A stretch of DNA of 64,000 nt from Paralvinella palmiformis (lineage: Eukaryota; Annelida; Polychaeta; Terebellida; Alvinellidae). The stretch is from NCBI GenBank assembly GCA_025642065.1, contig JAODUP010000449.1, positions 242,001 to 306,000 of the forward strand, written 5' to 3'. A program made the translations under genes and the position numbers. The notes below the pieces were generated by a model. The model did no database searches. It was given only the letters and a program-made list of their open reading frames with translations, and was not told where the DNA came from. Below are positions 22,721 to 34,161 of the stretch, one piece after another (the first letter of the stretch is position 1; every line of letters starts with the position of its first letter).

Positions 22721-24486
22721 ATCAATGGTAAGGCATATGACTATCTATATCATCTCTTATACATCAGAAAGCCAAAGTAAAAGTCCAGTCAGATACTATT
22801 AAACAGGCATCTGAAATCAAATAGCAGAGGTACATTTAACCAGCAACATCCCGTACACCCCGTCCCTCCTTCCCTCATGTCACGGCAGTATGGTCTAAAA
22901 CTTCCGGCAGACAGCCAAGCTAAATGCTTCTCTTTGTAAATAATATCAAACCATCATAAAGTTTTTTGGCCATAAATAATGACCTTAGCACAACGCAGTT
23001 CTGCTATCTCGGATATCAGCGACGGTGCAGAAGGCGTAACTTGGGGGATTATCGACAACCAGGTAAAAAGTGGTCATCTTTTTGTTGTTGTTGTTGTTGT
23101 TGTAAAATGGCCGTCTAATTGATGGCCGGACGGCTAGCTAACTTAGTGTCAGCGGGAAGAAGATAGTTAGCGCTTCCTTCAATCAGGAATCTAAAGCCCA
23201 GAATACGCTGATCTCGTTATACGCGCGTTACTAACTGCACTGGTGATAGTTTCCGAAAATCGTATAAAATTTGGGGAATATAGCGGGACAAAACATACTG
23301 GATACAACCTCCAGTCGGAGAAGGAGCAAAACAATTTCTTGAGATATCCCCCCCCCCTCTCCAGGAGTGTGCTCTATTATAAGGAACTTTGTTAATAGCC
23401 TATTATTAATTAGTTGGACTTTGACCTCAACCTGGATGAAGTTTTCAGGTTCTAGTCCGGACCAATGTCACGGTCATTTAGAATATTGGCTTCAAAACCC
23501 CCTCCTATTGTCGTTTGATGTGTTATGGTTTTAAGGCGTTATTCAGATTGGAAATTTAAAATAAGTAGAGCCAGCCTTTTCAGTAGGGAATGGAGTAGAC
23601 GACCCCTAACAAAAATAGGCAGCAGCTCACCTGCGGTGGCCTGTAAAAACGCAGTGACGCCATTGCCGCGGCGCTTAGTAAAGGGATGGCCGTGGGGTAG
23701 GGGTAGTCATACTCACACAGTAGTGACCCTTCCCCATTGGAGGGGGGGGGGGGTTAAGAGGCTCTCCCATGAAAAAGCTGGAGGAAGTGGAGTATTTGGT
23801 ACAAACTAGACCACTTTTTCGCCAAAACCAAAGTAGCCATCTGCTTTTAAACCGATAAAATAGGCGACGAGGGACTGTATTATAGACGACGTATAACGGC
23901 AGACGTCGGCGGAGAGCCAAGGTAGAGTGATTCATTAGGCATGATTAATGAATGGGCACCAGTAATCACCACGTGACCAATTAAAGATTTACCTGCCGCA
24001 TTAAAGAACACCCGCCAAGGCCAGTGTCATGAATGATCTACGACAGTGTGAAACAAGTTTTGCCACGCAGCTTAATTAGTTGAACATTAAAAATAAACTG
24101 TCACATTAGACCGTCAAGAAGTAAAAGGTTGCGTAGTCGAATTAATTCCGCGCTCATTTCTGACGGCTTAAGATCTGAAATTTCTAAAGCCATCAAGTGA
24201 ACACTATACTAGGTTCCAAAACATTCAGCTCCAGACAGAACTCTGAACAAATCAGATGCATTAATACAATCCGTTCCATACATCAGTGGTAAATCACAAC
24301 CACATTAAAAGGGACAAAACACCTCAGATCAGCTAGGGCCGAGGAAACCCCGTTCACGTCAAACAGCCATTGAGTATCACTGCCGTTTTAAGTGGCCATG
24401 CTTTTAGTACGCAATAAAACAGATAACAAGTACAGGAAAAAAAAAAAAACAGTATACGCCTGACTGTAGCTAATATAAGCAGCCTA
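22721..24486. other. No recognised gene
   Basis: Contains (GTT)n at 23082-23103, C- and G-homopolymer runs at 23348-23357 and 23742-23752, and a 94-codon open frame (23525-23809, +) without motif. Nothing else identified. Confidence 0.45.
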
Positions 24487-24628
24487 CATTATCCTAACTG
24501 TTATCTATCTGAAGGTTGTTTCGTCTTTCACTTCGTCTCATTACCTTTGGAAGTCGCTCGGCCCATTTAGCCTACCTTGTGCACAAAAGTGGCCGCAAAA
24601 CATCAATCATTATCCTAACTGTTATCTA
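24487..24628 (+). mobile_element. 5'-truncated SINE-A with perfect 21-bp target-site duplication
   Basis: The insert itself is 24508-24607 and contains only the 3' half of SINE-A, starting at CTGAAGGTTGTTTCG and ending GCAAAACATCAAT. It lies between two identical 21-bp segments (24487-24507 and 24608-24628) that contain ATCCTAACTGTTATCTA. Truncation with an intact duplication is the signature of incomplete target-primed reverse transcription. Confidence 0.93.
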
Positions 24629-26193
24629 CCTACTACCACCAAAGCAATGATCTGTCCTACTGAAACGAGAGCAAATTTGAATTTCCAAGAACAACATGCC
24701 TACCAACAACTGTATTTATGCATCGAAAATAGCTTTGAAGAATCGAACCATGATGTAACGCTGTAGGTAAATCATAAAACAGCTGAAAACAAGAGTGTAT
24801 ACCATTTGTGATGAGTACACAACACATAATTAACCTGATTACCTTTAAAACAGCGATGGAATAGGCTGAACACAGAAACAATGCAAGACGCGACGTGATT
24901 TTGACTTCGCTGCTTTCAGTTTGCCTTTTTTTAAACCATCATGCTGCTGCTCTTAAACATACAGTATAAACCACGCTCGCTCTTCAATTCATTAGTCAGC
25001 CAGTAAAATGCGAATATGGTGGGGTGGGGGGGGGGCATAGGGGTCTTGTTGTCCGTCTGTACATCTGTTGTTCTGTACATTTTCTGTTGGTCGGTGGGCA
25101 TTGTTCGTGTTCACACGTGTATAACTGATAAAAATGGCGTGAACGGCAAAACAGCTGCAGGAATTTGGGAAAACATATTAAAACTAATACAAACAATGGC
25201 TTTGGCTGATTTTGTCAATAATCAAGCTGGTGTGATCATTGATTACACCCGACTATTATTTTCATATCGCCAGTGAATCATCATCATCAGGCATGCTTCT
25301 ACCGCAAAATATCATCGTTGCTCCCGTAAATCACACCCTGCTCATCATTCGAATCAGTTGCCGCCCCCTTTGATTAGTTTAATCTATTTCGGCATTTAAG
25401 ACTCGCTTTAGGAATATACGGCGCGCAATATTACCCCTTCTTGCCGTAACAGCCCGCAATGGCTGCCATCTCTACTGCGGCCGTATTTCACGTTCTTAAA
25501 ACACAATCCTATAAAATACAATGCTAACAACAAGCCATACTGCGGCCGGCTCTCCATCACGAGACATAACCAGCAATTGGGGCGAGTGATTCGGTTTAGT
25601 ACGATCATTCTAGTTCAAACATTCCTATGTATATTTATTGCCCGAAAAGCATCTGATTGGTATGTAAACCTTTCCTTTCACTTCCCTTTAAAAGTTTATT
25701 ACATTCTCTTAACCTAAAATATAGTCACCACATTGAACTTGTACGATCATTTGTAAAATAATATTTTTTTTTGGTTTTACGCGCGCTGTTCAATTACAGG
25801 CATTATACTCTATCCATATTTTCCATGATGAACGCAATAAGAATAATGCAAAACGATAATAACAGTTTCATCAATTATGCAAACATTTCTAATCTAAATT
25901 AGGCTGAGTTTAGTATGGACCAGCTCACAGTCTCCACTACTACAAACAGAGGCTAGGGGTAGGAGATAACATGGCATACTGGCTGTGAACGAGTGAGTGG
26001 GTGAGTGAGTGAGTGAGTCAGTGAGTTGATGACATATTATCTTTCAAGATAGTGAGCAGCTGAATGATTGAGTGACTTAGTGAACAATCCAGCGAGCCAG
26101 ATCTAACAACGCATTATCCCCCCAAAATATTCACACAGCGCTGTCCCCTTTTGATCCGATCTTATGGCACGGAAAAAGATACAGTGGGACAAT
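24629..26193. other. No recognised gene
   Basis: A degenerate GTGA run is at 25988-26024 and a poly-G run at 25019-25033. Open frames up to 86 codons lack motifs. Confidence 0.45.
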
Positions 26194-26207
26194 TCTAAAT
26201 CCCAAAC

Positions 26208-26400
26208 GGGCGCCTCCGTTGTCTAGTTGGTAGTGCGTTCGACCACAGATCACTGCCACCTGAGTTCGAATCTCGGCCTGGGCATATCTGTAGGGTGTTT
26301 CATCTTTGACTTCGCTTCATTACCTTTGCAGGTCGCTCGGCCCATTTAGCATATCATATGCAGAAAAGTGGCCGTAAAACATCAATCATCATCATCATCA
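26208..26400 (+). mobile_element. SINE-A, full-length with target-site duplication
   Basis: Head GGGCGCCTCCGTTGTCTAGT, B-box GTTCGAATCTC, complete body and ATC tail. Flanks 26194-26207 (TCTAAATCCCAAAC) and 26401-26414 (TCTAAATGCTAAAC) form a 14-bp duplication with two differences. Confidence 0.93.
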
Positions 26401-26414
26401 TCTAAATGCTAAAC

Positions 26415-27417
26415 ATAGAATGGGTAAGACTGTGATGATGTTACTGTAATGTCGATACTACAAGCAAATATTTGTGATTAATGACTTATAATAAGCATAT
26501 AAATGGTTTTAAAAAAAAACTAATTGGGGTGGAAGCGCCACAAAAGCTCTGTCCTAATTACCAACGATGATGATGATGATGATGATCATCATGATCTTGT
26601 TGAAGTTTGGGGTAGAGACCCCTGGCTGTTGCCCATTGGGCGCAGCCATGATCATGATCATATTACAGCAGCCTTACAATAGGAGGCCAACCACCGCTAA
26701 AACACCGACATGAAAATACAAAACAAATTATAGTGTCCTACATAATAGCTGCAGCAAAATGATACACTCTTGACATAATCGCACAACACATAAATGGAGA
26801 CTGAGCTATAACAACAACAAAAATTAATACAAATCTTCCAAACGATCGCCGAGAAAACATTTCTGATGACATAAACTGCAAAACGTAACAACGACGACTT
26901 GGCTCACTCGCTGTACATCCCATATAACTATAACGGGCCCAGCTTTGCCATGCCCGGGCTGGTGTTGAAACTAAACACGTGCAATTACTGAACTAATCCC
27001 ATCTAATAGGCACACCCTGGATTTTCCTTTGCACATCCTAAACCTTCGATTCTCGGTATAAGCCTCTGTACCGAGCGGCGATTAAGTTTGATTCGGTGGC
27101 CATATGGCTAATTATTTCGCATACTGTTTAATTAATTTTTATTAGTTAGCGGTGGCAAGATAAAAGATTCACGATAGAGCTGTTCTGCCCCTAAATCAAC
27201 CGCACTCCCTACGAGTAGCGACTGGTATAGCCAACATTGTACGAACAAGTTGATGTTACTATCCAGCAATTCTGCAAGTCTTATGAGGCAGTCAGAACGT
27301 TGACAAAGCTGATTATATGCAGTGAGTATCTAGCCATCAACCAAAGAACGATAACATTAATGAGCCGAACGAGGAACGTAGATTACCATTCGGCTATATC
27401 TAAATGCCAGGCGGCTC
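26415..27417. other. No recognised gene
   Basis: Contains a (GAT)n run meeting ATCATGATC palindromic repeats at 26566-26596, with similar TGATCATGATCAT at 26648-26660. Open frames up to 64 codons lack motifs. Confidence 0.45.
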
Positions 27418-27435
27418 TGCATTAATCCCTGGGAT

Positions 27436-27611
27436 GATGATAATTGATGTTTTATGGCCACCTTTGTGTACAAGGTAGGCTAAATGGGCCGAACGACTTC
27501 CAAAGGTAATGAATCGAAGCCAAAGATGAAACAACCTTCAGATATGCCCATGCCGCGATTCAAACACGGGTGGTAGTGATCGGTGGTCCAACACGCTACC
27601 GCTAGACCACG
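27436..27611 (-). mobile_element. SINE-A with perfect 18-bp target-site duplication
   Basis: Minus-strand full-order copy (tail at left, head at right). Flanks 27418-27435 and 27612-27629 are identical: TGCATTAATCCCTGGGAT. Identity of the duplication argues for a relatively young insertion, although the body carries several changes. Confidence 0.95.
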
Positions 27612-27681
27612 TGCATTAATCCCTGGGATTTTGATAGAATTCCTCTACGACTGCCTGCTCTATTTCTACGTGCGTTTCGTC

Positions 27682-27875
27682 AGGGGCGCCTCCGTGGTCT
27701 AGTTGGAAGCCGTTGGACCAGAGATCACTACCACCTAAGTTCGCATCTCGGCGTGGGCATATATGAAGGCTGTTTCATCTTTGACTTCGCTTCATTACCT
27801 TTGGAGGTCGCTCGGCCCATTTAGCCTACCATGTGTACAAAAGTGGCCGTAAAACAACAACAGCAATCATCATCA
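27682..27875 (+). mobile_element. SINE-A, full-length, facing away from its neighbour
   Basis: Head GGGCGCCTCCGTGGTCTAGT, body intact, tail changed to AACAACAACAGCAATCATC. Imperfect duplication TCTACGTGCGTTTCGTC (from 27665) and TCTACCCGTGTTTCGAC (from 27876). It lies only about 50 bp from the oppositely oriented copy at 27436-27611. Confidence 0.92.
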
Positions 27876-28242
27876 TCTACCCGTGTTTCGACTACGACGC
27901 CAATAAGCCATAAACAAAATTATTGTCCAGATTTTACCTTTAATATCCGCCACTTCTTATCAGCACACGTGGATAATGCCATTCCGGATCACGGGCTTAC
28001 ATTTTATTCGGGATATGTCTGGTATTAGAACCAAGAGAAAGCGAACAACGGCCCTTTCACCGTCAACGGTTAGACTGCAACTACAAGTACAAGTCAACTT
28101 ATTCCTGTCTGAGCGGTATATTACCAAACATCATTCCTCCGGCTCCCAGTGATAAACTGCTTCTGAACAAGGAAACCATATTACTGACTGGGAAGCTTCG
28201 GGGTCGGGAATATCATCATATTTTACCTGACTGTAAGACATG

Positions 28243-28418
28243 GATATCTCCGTGGCCTAAATCCTAGCGCAGTTGACCACAGACCTCCAACATCTGGGTT
28301 CAAACCCCGGCTGGACTATATCCGGAGGTTGTTTCATCGTACACTTCGCCACATTACCATTGCTACTCGCTTGGCCCATTTAGCCTACCTGGTTCACAAA
28401 AGTGACCGTAAAAAAGCA
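28243..28418 (+). mobile_element. SINE-A2-like diverged copy
   Basis: Plus strand with GTGGCCTAAATCCTAGCGCA as head, B-box GGGTTCAAACCCC, GGAGGTTGTTTCATCG, GGCCCATTTAGCCTACCTGG and GTGACCGTAAAAAAGCAATA. The GGGTTCA B-box and AGCAAT ending fit the A2 subfamily. Confidence 0.8.
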
Positions 28419-29400
28419 ATATCGGGTATGAGAGTGGCCTTTGGGGGGTGTTAACCCTGAAAAGCAGGCAAGGAAATCGCAGAGCAAAGTGAGTCACAAG
28501 CAGCGGTAAGTCCTCCAGGAAAAAATGGGTTCTGTGCATTTTAGGACAATCTAAGACTACTTGAGTGAGGATAAGACGTCTGAGGAAAGTGAAATCTTCT
28601 TCAAACCACAAGTCTGACCCACTCCGCATTTCCAAAAACAGTTACATTCCGAGCTCTGGTAAAAACAAAAACAAGGAAATCCGGTAAAAACCCGAAAACT
28701 CTCATCCCTGCAATATATACATCCACCAAATGGTAAGAATAGTCATTGGCGAGTAAGGCTTAAAGATGCATCAGTTCAAAAAGAACATATACCATTTGCC
28801 TGCTATTAAGCGCTGCTTGTGACGTCCAAACGGACGACTCCAAATCCTAAAATGGCGACTCGACATCACTACCGAAGGGAAAGGTTTACTAGTCCGCTGA
28901 TAACATTTTGGTGCTCATGCAGTTAATCAAAATCTAGACAAATCAGCCTACCTTTACCGTGAGTCAAAATTTACTCAATAAACGGCCGCCATCAAAAATG
29001 GAGACTAACACCGTCATCAGAGACCCCCCCCCCCGGTATTCGAGGTCCTTTAAGTCTGGCCAAGTTGAGTTCATTTTGCTTTGTTCAGCTTTCACCATGT
29101 TCACATCCACAACCTGGAGGATTGCGGCGTAGTGCTATTAAACCGCAGCGCCATCACAACCCGCTCCCCCCCCCGATCTGGCCAAGTGCATGCGTCTGTA
29201 TGATGCTATATGATGATGATTGTGATGACAATGTAGATCTAGTAAAACATCCTTATTATATATATATATATTGTCAGCATCTGACATTATTAGTATTGTC
29301 ATGTGATCTAGACTCAGTATCGGTGAGTAGTGAGGAGTGTTGTCTCTATAGGCCTGGCCAACAATACACAGTTCATTAGCTTCGGGTGGTCAAATCCTTC
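28419..29400. other. No recognised gene
   Basis: Homopolymer C runs at about 29025-29034 and 29166-29174; short TA run at 29257-29271. Open frames of 90-104 codons lack motifs. Confidence 0.45.
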
Positions 29401-29409
29401 AACTGGGGA

Positions 29410-29453
29410 TGACCTTAGCTGAGGATGGTTAAACCAGGTCAGTGAGGTGACCT
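29410..29453. promoter_or_regulatory. Cluster of nuclear-receptor half-sites (DR3-like)
   Basis: TGACCT at 29410-29415, AGGTCA at 29436-29441, a 3-base gap, AGGTGA at 29445-29450, which overlaps another TGACCT at 29448-29453. Motif match only; no adjoining gene recognised. Confidence 0.2.
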
Positions 29454-30221
29454 ACGGTTGTTTATGTCCTATAATTTATATGTTTATGCTAATTAGCGGG
29501 TCATCGTAATACCTCTGCCGCTCCAATAGCCAGTGGATTGGAATCTGACAGGTAGCAATGTTTTCTGGGATCATGTTTCCCCCAGGAATTAGGCGCGCCT
29601 CTCAGCCCTTAAGCTACGTCCCAGATTTGATCTGCGCCGAAGCCCATAGCGCTATAGCTGTTGAACACCATCATACACGCCTCCCAGTTGGTGAGCCAAG
29701 AAGATATACGTCTCTCCAAAAGAGAAACAGACCGACCCTGTTATCTGGGTAGTTGAATACCGTTAATACCAAAAGATCTCCCACTAACGCAAGCACAGCA
29801 GTCAGTCAGTTGGAGCTGCCACCTAGAGAGATGAGATTATTTAGCTGAGATGTCTTAATGGACGAAATATGACAGTAGAAATAAGTGTGCCAAAGTATGT
29901 TATATTACTTTAGTTATCGTGATTTGTTACTCTCCTCTCTCTCTTTCAAACACACACACACACACAAAACCCTCATGGATAGAAAATAAAAGAACAACCC
30001 AACTATACCGAAAAGACCCCGGACGATAAAATCGTCAAGCAACCGACGTGATTACGTAAAACGTCAGTTCCGGTGACCAGTCTCAATTTCTCTATTATCG
30101 CGGCTAAACGAGGCTCTTTTTGTCCCTAGATGTTTGCGCCTTTTATCGCTCACTGAGCAAAGACTCGTTTGCTGTGTCTATTTGGTTTAATTAAATTAAA
30201 ACGTCGTCGTTTTTCAACACG
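29454..30221. other. No recognised gene; CRE-like sites near the end
   Basis: (AC)n at 29948-29966. Segment 30045-30065 has GACGTGATTACGTAAAACGT, with CRE-like TGACGT/ACGTCA halves, upstream of the open frame at 30222. Confidence 0.4.
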
Positions 30222-30586
30222 ATGAAATGCACAAAATATCCCTACCTGGAGAAAGCAATGAAGAGGACTGCCGAAGACAACGCAAATTCAACGAAGCGTA
30301 AATACGAACAAACCGATGGGCCCCACATCACTTTAGCTGGCAGTAGGGAGGGTTGTCGGTGGATGCGGACAAACACATTACGTACTGCGATGTTTGTCGT
30401 CAATACAACAGGGATAGCATTGCAATGTGCGTAAAACATTTATATCAGGATGTGGCTATCTCCACCTGTCTGCAGCGGGGGGATTACGAAGGGACTGTTG
30501 TACACGAGGGATGTTATAGGGTGATAGCAGCAGGGCAGCACAGGCTGTGGATGTCGGGCAATCAGAGGATGGAAAAGTCCTCTTAA
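30222..30586 (+). pseudogene. Broken open frame with a CxxC zinc-finger-like segment, unrecognised
   Basis: The first frame (30222-30434) begins MKCTKYPYLEKAMKRTAEDN and is Lys-rich. A second frame (30353-30586) carries DADKHITYCDVCRQYN, a Cys-x2-Cys segment reminiscent of zinc fingers in domesticated or hAT transposases. Joining the two would need one frame change near 30350. The family is not identified; it could be a transposon relic, a partial exon or chance. Confidence 0.25.
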
Positions 30587-31493
30587 AATCTGAGAAGGCT
30601 GATTATGAGTGCCTCAGCGTTCATTACCGCAATGTTGCATGCCACTGCAAAGAAGAACACCCCCCACCCTCTCTCTCTCTGATTATAGATAGCTTTCAGA
30701 CTTGGATTAATCAAAGTGGTTTATGTTTGGCAACACGTATTGAAACTCTGTGGCTTCTAGAGATTTAATTGCTGAAGATAACCACTCCAATCTCCTGAGA
30801 CGCATTCCATCATGCCTTTCGTTTAGCTTCATGGTGAATGGCAGCACGAAATTATATGGGTGCGTGCGTGTGCGTGTGTGTGTGAGAGCGTATGTTGATA
30901 CAGGTCTGTCTTGTTGAAAATCGCTACATCCGGGTTGAAATGGATGTGTCTGAAATACCACTTATGTCAAGAATAACACAATATTGGAATGTGATAATGT
31001 GATCATGTGTATTTCGGTCGTGCAAAACATTGTTCGGACCGGTAAAAGCTGTCTGACCACAGGACCGAATGTCCTACCACCGAGAAAAGCTTCCCCTTTC
31101 TCTGTAACGCCTGGAATATAACACTGACTCTTTTGGTGGTTTTACAAAAAGAACTAGCAAATAAGTTTTAGAAAATGGTCACCTTTCGATAACACCGAGT
31201 AAAGATCGGCTGGCAAAAACCCGAGGTCTTTTAATAAACTCAACAACCGTATGGTGACAAACTCTCAATCGTAGTTAATGAACAATGGCACGTGCAAGAC
31301 TGGACTGATTCGCTGTTACCGCCGCAGTTTTCGTAAAAGTACTCGTCCAGTAAAGTAAACTTTACTTCCTAACTTATCAAATACCATAGCTATCTCGGTA
31401 AATTTGTATATTTTTTATTAACAAAATATTCTCTTCTATTTTTAGATTCGAAATCAATAATAATATTTGTTAGTGGTATATTATCCCGTGCGT
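30587..31493. other. No recognised gene
   Basis: Includes a GT-rich run at 30860-30882 and AT-rich sequence after 31380. Nothing identified. Confidence 0.45.
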
Positions 31494-31680
31494 GGTGATG
31501 ATTGACGTTTTACGGCCACTTTTGTGCACATGGTAGGCTAAATGGGGCGACCAACCTCCAAAGGTAATAAAGCGAAGTCAAAGATGAAACACCCTTCAGA
31601 TATGCCCACGCCGAGATTCGAACTCAGATGGTAGCGATCTATGGTCCAACGCGCTACCAGTTAGACCACGGAGACGCCCA
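31494..31680 (-). mobile_element. SINE-A, full-length
   Basis: All blocks are present on the minus strand: GGCGTCTCCGTGGTCTAACT head, GTTCGAATCTC B-box, body, and GTAAAACGTCAATCATCACC at the 3' end. Flanking TTAGT...ATTATC phrases could be a decayed duplication. Confidence 0.93.
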
Positions 31681-32274
31681 TATTAGTATATGATTATCTT
31701 ATTTAACCTTCTCGGCGTTAAAAAAACCGGGCACATTAATGGCCAAATGCCTACTAAGACTCCAGAGAAATGAAATGAGCTGGACGGGGGCTTTTATTGG
31801 AAAATGAAACATCCCACATATCCTGAGTTGTTCGTTGCCGTCACGCCAAATCTAAGACCGTGAAGTAAACTTCCATGATTTGAAACATTGTAATAAAAGA
31901 CTTGAATCAGCGTTCTTCAGTCGGTATACTTCACCCTTGTCACACTTGTTTACTGGACTGTATAGAAGAACCCTTGATGTAATGAATAATATCGTAATTA
32001 AATAGCACAGCAGGTGTAAGAGTATAGAAAACCCGCTGGTTACCAATTAACCTCTGTAAACCAGTATGACATAACAATAATATCCAAGGACAAATATAGC
32101 AGCTGGATTGTCTCGTTGTGATGATCTTCGGGATAGCCAACCAGATTTTCACCTATTTGGAGACATTCATGAGGAAAGACCGTCTTCACCGACGTTGCTT
32201 CGCAGAGCAACATGAAATGTCTCCATAACCTGACTAGAAGCGCGGTTGGCCTGGGATAGTGTTTGATGCGTCTG
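31681..32274. other. No recognised gene
   Basis: A short ATGAAACATCCCACATATCC at about 31805 resembles the family D body (minus strand). Confidence 0.45.
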
Positions 32275-32352
32275 AGGGAGTGTTACATCTTTCACTTCAA
32301 CCGGGCAATCTAGTCTACCACGTCCACACAAGTAGCAATAAAACAGATACAT
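32275..32352 (+). mobile_element. Possible diverged SINE-A 3' fragment
   Basis: GAGTGTTACATCTTTCACTT, CAATCTAGTCTACCACG and AAGTAGCAATAAAACAGATA follow the order of the SINE-A body with many changes. Confidence 0.45.
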
Positions 32353-33094
32353 TTAGACGGAAAAACAAGCTGTGTTAGTGTAACTACCATTACCTCCCCC
32401 CCCCCTCCCCGCCGCCAGCCAGCCTTTGACTAACCCTCACAACGCCCTGCCCTATTTAACTGCGCCCTGTACGTTTTATTTTGCGCCCTTTGTATTTATA
32501 GGGCGCCCCGTGTTATTGGTAATTATGATACTGTCACAAGCTCCATTTCATGAATATTAACTAAATGCCTAAGTTAACTAAAAAACTGATTTCAAATGGT
32601 GTGCCCTCAAAAATATCTTTCACGCGTAAAAGTGCCTTCCATCTGCCAACTGCACCTTGTGCTTTTCAAAAACTAGCTGGAAACCTGCTGAGATGTATTT
32701 CCTTAAGTTACTATCAACAATTAGTATCATCACAAATACACACACACACATTCAACCCCCCCACCTACACACACACAAAATGAAATATCACAACTACAAA
32801 CGAAGTACTATCACTCCCTAAATATTCTAGGAACAAAGCTGTCGTGTAAATGAGACATCATTGTCATGTTGTTTACTCAAAAGGTCTGTATATTTTGGGA
32901 AAGGAGATATATCTAAGCTGATCTTTACTTAGGGGTATTTACCTGAATATGTTTATATTTTAAGAAATGTACCTGAATAGATCTCTATCACTGGTTTGTT
33001 ATTGGACAGGTATTTGGAGGATGTGTGCGTCCGCGTGCAATTCTAAGAAATTAGGTGACAGAAAAGTAAACGAAAAACTCACTCTAAGGTATTC

Positions 33095-33098
<4 letters not shown>
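32353..33098. other. No recognised gene
   Basis: C-rich block 32395-32410 and repeated GCGCCC phrases 32440-32510; short AC runs at 32738-32752 and 32768-32778. Confidence 0.45.

Positions 33099-33135
<37 letters not shown>
33099..33135. repeat. (TA)n microsatellite
   Basis: About 37 bp of TA followed by a short CACACA run. Confidence 0.96.
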
Positions 33136-33138
<3 letters not shown>

Positions 33139-33403
33139 CACACACAAACTCCATGACTGCAATAGGAATTTGTATACAAATATACCAAATATTTTAAATA
33201 GCCAATAAATATTGTTTTAATCATAGAAGATTTGCTACCCCAACATTATAAATTACATGATACAAATACAAGATGGCCATCACTTAGAGCACAAGGAACA
33301 AACAGTATTAAAAGCCTGTAATTCCAGAAATCTATAAATCTATACATGTACGTATATATAACACATAAGCCTTAATAACTTCACAGCCCCCCCTCTCTCT
33401 CTG

Positions 33404-33408
<5 letters not shown>

Positions 33409-33442
<34 letters not shown>
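33409..33442. repeat. (TA)n microsatellite
   Basis: Preceded by a (TC)n(TG) stretch from about 33390. Confidence 0.94.
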
Positions 33443-33446
<4 letters not shown>

Positions 33447-33607
33447 ATATATGTGTGCATTTATCAAAGAGTGAGAGAAAGTGTGTATAAATCTCCTATC
33501 ATAATAATGAGTGACATTATACCTGGTAAAGTAACTTCGCCACATCACAGCAACCTAATTTTCAAAAAAAAGGTAAAATAATATTCAGATACGAAAAGAA
33601 TTATTTA

Positions 33608-33631
33608 ATACAATGAAATAATTCATTGTAT
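33608..33631. repeat. Short perfect hairpin
   Basis: ATACAATGAA and TTCATTGTAT are perfect 10-bp arms around a 4-base ATAA loop. Confidence 0.75.
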
Positions 33632-33781
33632 CAAACTTGATGATTTAATTTATTAACCCAACTGCACTAATAATTTCAATAAAACTGATACTGGCATCCA
33701 GGTAAAAATTGATCCTGAAGACTAAGAAGGCTAACTGGAAATGTGTTCTTCATCTTGCACACATATATATGCATTATAATT

Positions 33782-33782
<1 letters not shown>

Positions 33783-33837
<55 letters not shown>
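33783..33837. repeat. Compound (TA)n(GA)n microsatellite
   Basis: About 25 bp TA then about 29 bp GA. Confidence 0.96.
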
Positions 33838-33841
<4 letters not shown>

Positions 33842-34056
33842 TAAAATATATTGGTATATAGGTTATAATGCATATAGGGTGCAAGGAAAGGGTCATTAGG
33901 TCAAACAATGGCCCAAAATTACTTTATAAACAGCTTATAAAGCTAATATTGCACATAATTAAACTCTGGGGAAATTTCAGGATAGCATAGTTATATTATC
34001 CAATGGATGATTTAGCCCAGGTATGATTATGGATAACATTATGACAACAACAAATG

Positions 34057-34161
34057 TCATATAAATTGCACAAATTGACATATAAATTGCACAAATTGAC
34101 ATATAAATTGCACAAATTGACATATAAATTGCACAAATTGACATATGAATTGCACAAATTG
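34057..34161. repeat. 21-bp minisatellite, five units
   Basis: Five tandem units of ACATATAAATTGCACAAATT plus G. The middle three are identical; the first and last differ at one or two bases. The unit is a multiple of three, so the minus strand stays open and gives a seven-residue repeat (CAIYMSI); this is probably incidental. Confidence 0.95.

Noticed and set aside
34057..34161. CRISPR-like array
   Set aside because: Units are directly tandem without spacers; it is a minisatellite in animal DNA.
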